Assembly: GCA_027295245.1 (NCBI GenBank)
Contig: JAPULF010000480.1
Span: 1-7,728, forward strand
Length of the DNA: 7,728 nucleotides
From: Planctomycetota bacterium
GTDB taxonomy: Bacteria; Planctomycetota; Phycisphaerae; UBA1845; UTPLA1
Direction of reading: 5' to 3'
Shown here: in pieces, positions 5,527 through 7,728 of the stretch
Numbering within the stretch: the stretch's first letter is position 1
Layout: each line of letters opens with the position of its first letter
Notes under the pieces: model-generated
What the model was told of the DNA's origin: nothing
Database searches by the model: none
The model's input: the letters and a program-made list of their open reading frames with translations, nothing else
Program-made: the position numbers and the translations under genes

Positions 5527-7728
5527 CTAGCGACCCGGCACGGTTCCCTCCGAAAGCGCCGCGACGCGATCCGCCGCCATCGACGCCCACTGCGTTTCCC
5601 GGTATTTCTCGGTGACTTCCCTGAAGCGGTGTCGGGCCTCCACCGGTTGGGACAGTTTTTCGAAACACCGACCGGCCTCATAGAGCGCAGCGGCGCTCCA
5701 TTCCGGATAGGCATACAAGATGTCCACCTTCAACAGTTCGATGGCGGCATCCTTGTATTGCTTTTTGGCGAACAGGCATTCGCCCATCTGGAATTGGGCA
5801 CGTGCGGCGGTCGGCCCATTGTGTCGGGCGACGACCGCCTTGTATGCCTGAATCGCATCGTCGTGTCGGGCCTGATTCTCGCGGGCCCAGCCGACGCCGA
5901 ATTGGGCCTGGAACCAGAATTCCTCGCCCCCGAACTTGCCGAGGTACGTAGAGAATGCCCGTTCGCTGTCCGGCCACGACTGTACGGCCGCCAGGCATTC
6001 CCCCAACCTCAGCAGGCTGGCGCTGTATGCCGGATCCGATGCGTGCTTGTCTACGACGCGGCGAAAATGCTCGACCGCCGGTTTGTGCCGCTCCAACCGC
6101 AAGAGCGCCTCGCCACAATGGAAGCTGGCCGATGCCACCAATCCACTGGCGGGAAACGCCCGGACGAACGCCTCAAATCCCTTCGCCGCCTCGTCATATT
6201 GCCCCGTTTCGTATCGACACACTGCCAGTCGATATACCGCCTGCTCCCGCACGTCCTGCGGCGCGTCGCTCGACGATGCCGTCAGACGCTCGACCAGCCT
6301 GGTCAGCATCTCGATGGCCGGGGCGTATCGCTTGGCGTTCGAATCCAGCTCGGCCACTTCGAGCCTTGCGTGCAGCGCGAGATTGCCCTCCGGCCGGGCG
6401 GACAGCATTTCGCGATAGACCTTCGCCGCTTCATCGGGCTTCTCGAGGTATCGCAGGCACCACGCCTTCTCGTAACGCAACGACGCCAAGGTGTCGCCGC
6501 CGAGTTTGTCGCCATGATGTTGAATCGCGCGATCCACGGCCTCGACCGCGGCGGCGTGACGGTCCTGCCGCGCGATTGCGATCGCGGTCTGCCCCGCCGC
6601 AAGCGCCGCGCGGTCGTGTTTCGCGTGCCGCTTCAGAAAGTCGGCGAAGACTTGTTCTGCCTGCTTGTACTTCTCGGCGGCCATGAGGGCCTGTCCTCGC
6701 TGGAACTGGGCCTCGGCACCAACGTCCGCCTCCGGGGCGTTCGCCGCCACCCGTTCAAATCGGCTCGCGGCCGCCTCATAGTTCCCAGTCTGCATCGCCA
6801 TCGTCCCGAGATGGTTGACGGCATACCCCGCAAATCGCGAATCACCGGCCTCCGCCAGTAATTGCTCGAAAGTCGTCGCCGCTTCATCGAATCGATGAAG
6901 AGCGACCAGGGCCTGTCCTCGCTCGAACAAGGCATGCGCCCGATGGGTACTCTTTTTGAATTGCGAGAGAAGTCGCCCGTAGTCCGGCAATGCGTCTTCG
7001 TAGCGTTCCTGTCGCTGCTTCGACAAGCCGAGCTTGAGCAAGGCCTCGTCGGCGGAAGCGACCTCCAAACCGGAAGACAAATACGCCGCCAGGCTGGCTT
7101 CCGCCTTCTTCCACTCGCCGCGCTGGAAGTGAATGTCGCCCAACGCCAGGAGGACCGGGCGCAACCCTTCGTCTTCGGTTGCCCGCTTGGAGAGCCGCCC
7201 GTAGATGTGCGCGGCCTCGTCATAACGGCCCAGGCGATTCAAGGCAGTCGCGATTCGGTAGTTTGCCTGATCGGTCCGCCCGTCGTCGGGATGGGCCGAC
7301 AGGAATCCGCGAAAGGCCGCGATCGCCTTCTCCAATCGCCCCGATAGAAATTCGTTTTCACCGACGAGAAACGAAATCGACGCCGCCCCGGAGCCTGGAG
7401 CATCTTGTTTGAGCAGGGCCTGACAATGCGTCAGGCTCTCGTCGTATCGGCCCTGCTGGTGTGTGGCGGTCGCCAGGAGTTGCAGGGCATCGACGGACAG
7501 GGCGTGATTTCCGAACTTCGCCCGGAACTCGGACAACGCCACGATTGCCTCGTCTCGCTCTTCGCCGCGAATCAAGGCGACCGCTCGGTCGTACATCATC
7601 TCCGGCAGAAGATCACTCTTGCCGAATTCGGCGATCGCTTTTTTGAACCTCTTGGCGGCAGCGGCGAATTCACCGTCGCGAAGCTTGCACTTCGCCATCC
7701 AATAAGCCGCCTTATCGGCCAGGCCCTT
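5527..7728 (-). CDS. Large TPR-repeat protein, 5' end outside window (partial)
   Basis: At least 733 residues are visible, ending at a TAG (5527-5529). Nearly the whole length is tandem 36-39-residue helical repeats, about 19 of them, with the TPR pattern (A/L-x-x-x-L/F-G/A-x-x...G-x-Y-x-x-A...F). Typical units contain GRYDEA, GNYEAA, GQYDEA and KQYKDA. An ATG exists at 7698, but codons upstream to the window edge stay open and encode the expected first half of a TPR helix (ADKAAYW). That ATG is therefore internal and the true start is beyond 7728, so a signal peptide cannot be judged. TPR arrays are protein-binding scaffolds. Lying just upstream of exbB/exbD, it resembles in context the TPR partner of Tol-Pal (CpoB/YbgF), although it is far longer. 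A periplasmic location is inferred. There are no catalytic motifs. Function beyond protein-protein interaction is unknown. Confidence 0.93.
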   Translation of the reverse strand, partial: KGLADKAAYWMAKCKLRDGEFAAAAKRFKKAIAEFGKSDLLPEMMYDRAVALIRGEERDEAIVALSEFRAKFGNHALSVDALQLLATATHQQGRYDESLTHCQALLKQDAPGSGAASISFLVGENEFLSGRLEKAIAAFRGFLSAHPDDGRTDQANYRIATALNRLGRYDEAAHIYGRLSKRATEDEGLRPVLLALGDIHFQRGEWKKAEASLAAYLSSGLEVASADEALLKLGLSKQRQERYEDALPDYGRLLSQFKKSTHRAHALFERGQALVALHRFDEAATTFEQLLAEAGDSRFAGYAVNHLGTMAMQTGNYEAAASRFERVAANAPEADVGAEAQFQRGQALMAAEKYKQAEQVFADFLKRHAKHDRAALAAGQTAIAIARQDRHAAAVEAVDRAIQHHGDKLGGDTLASLRYEKAWCLRYLEKPDEAAKVYREMLSARPEGNLALHARLEVAELDSNAKRYAPAIEMLTRLVERLTASSSDAPQDVREQAVYRLAVCRYETGQYDEAAKGFEAFVRAFPASGLVASASFHCGEALLRLERHKPAVEHFRRVVDKHASDPAYSASLLRLGECLAAVQSWPDSERAFSTYLGKFGGEEFWFQAQFGVGWARENQARHDDAIQAYKAVVARHNGPTAARAQFQMGECLFAKKQYKDAAIELLKVDILYAYPEWSAAALYEAGRCFEKLSQPVEARHRFREVTEKYRETQWASMAADRVAALSEGTVPGR
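6686..6701 (-). repeat. 16-nt direct repeat inside TPR gene, copy 1
   Basis: This 16-nt stretch is identical to 6908-6923 and lies 222 nt (74 codons, two TPR units) away in the same frame. It encodes the RGQAL part of the FQRGQAL helix; the other copy encodes the same part of FERGQAL. It is best read as residual identity from duplication of a two-TPR unit, not as a mobile or regulatory repeat. Confidence 0.6.
6908..6923 (-). repeat. 16-nt direct repeat inside TPR gene, copy 2
   Basis: Second copy of the repeat at 6686-6701, encoding the RGQAL core of FERGQALVA. The flanking sequence has diverged while the heptad-like TPR positions are retained. Confidence 0.6.

Noticed and set aside
5518..6861. 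Long plus-strand ORF (447 codons) antisense to the TPR gene
   Set aside because: Its product is Arg/Leu-rich with no recognisable domain, while the opposite strand encodes regular TPR repeats throughout. It is a GC-rich shadow frame.
7696..7698. ATG at 7698 as the true start of the TPR gene
   Set aside because: Upstream in-frame codons to the window edge are open and complete a TPR helix, so the ATG is internal.

Overview
The window is GC-rich and, as far as I can see, carries one strand-consistent gene cluster, all of it on the minus strand. Read in transcription order (from high to low coordinates) it holds: a very long TPR-repeat protein whose 5' end is beyond base 7728; an ExbB/TolQ/MotA-family proton-channel subunit; an ExbD/TolR-family subunit; and a giant protein of at least 1407 residues that runs off the left edge at base 1. 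The intergenic gaps are about 42, 13 and 39 nt, so an operon is likely. No RNA gene, CRISPR array, insertion sequence or clear terminator was seen. The operon promoter and the end of the last gene lie outside the window. The protein architectures suggest a member of the Planctomycetota: a SDRPGG-type PD40 propeller, a planctomycete-style squalene-cyclase-like toroid with a YYWYYAT-type motif, and ExbB/ExbD plus giant TPR proteins. This assignment comes from recalled family patterns, not from a search.

Layout. Bases 5527-7728: TPR protein, about 19 repeats. Bases 4690-5484: ExbB-like, GTG start set by a strong Shine-Dalgarno. Bases 4263-4676: ExbD-like. Bases 1-4223: the giant protein, TTG start. 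The giant frame was checked triplet by triplet from its upstream in-frame stop (4227-4229) to base 3 and has no stop. It has no ATG near its start and no stop in the window, so a simple start-to-stop ORF search does not show it. The long plus-strand ORFs over it are shadows.

The giant protein has, in order: an N-terminal membrane anchor, a five-repeat PD40 (TolB-like) domain, a two-helix membrane hairpin, a disordered Ala/Pro/Glu/Ser-rich stalk of about 730 residues, and a C-terminal alpha/alpha-toroid domain related to prenyltransferase/squalene-cyclase repeats. The second hairpin helix carries S395-x-x-x-H399, the motif by which TonB and TolA couple to ExbB-ExbD or TolQ-TolR. My central inference is that this cluster is a Tol/Ton-like, ion-gradient-driven envelope machine. 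In it the TonB/TolA-type energy transducer, a TolB-like propeller and a toroid effector are fused into one polypeptide, encoded beside its motor (ExbB-ExbD) and a CpoB/YbgF-reminiscent TPR partner.
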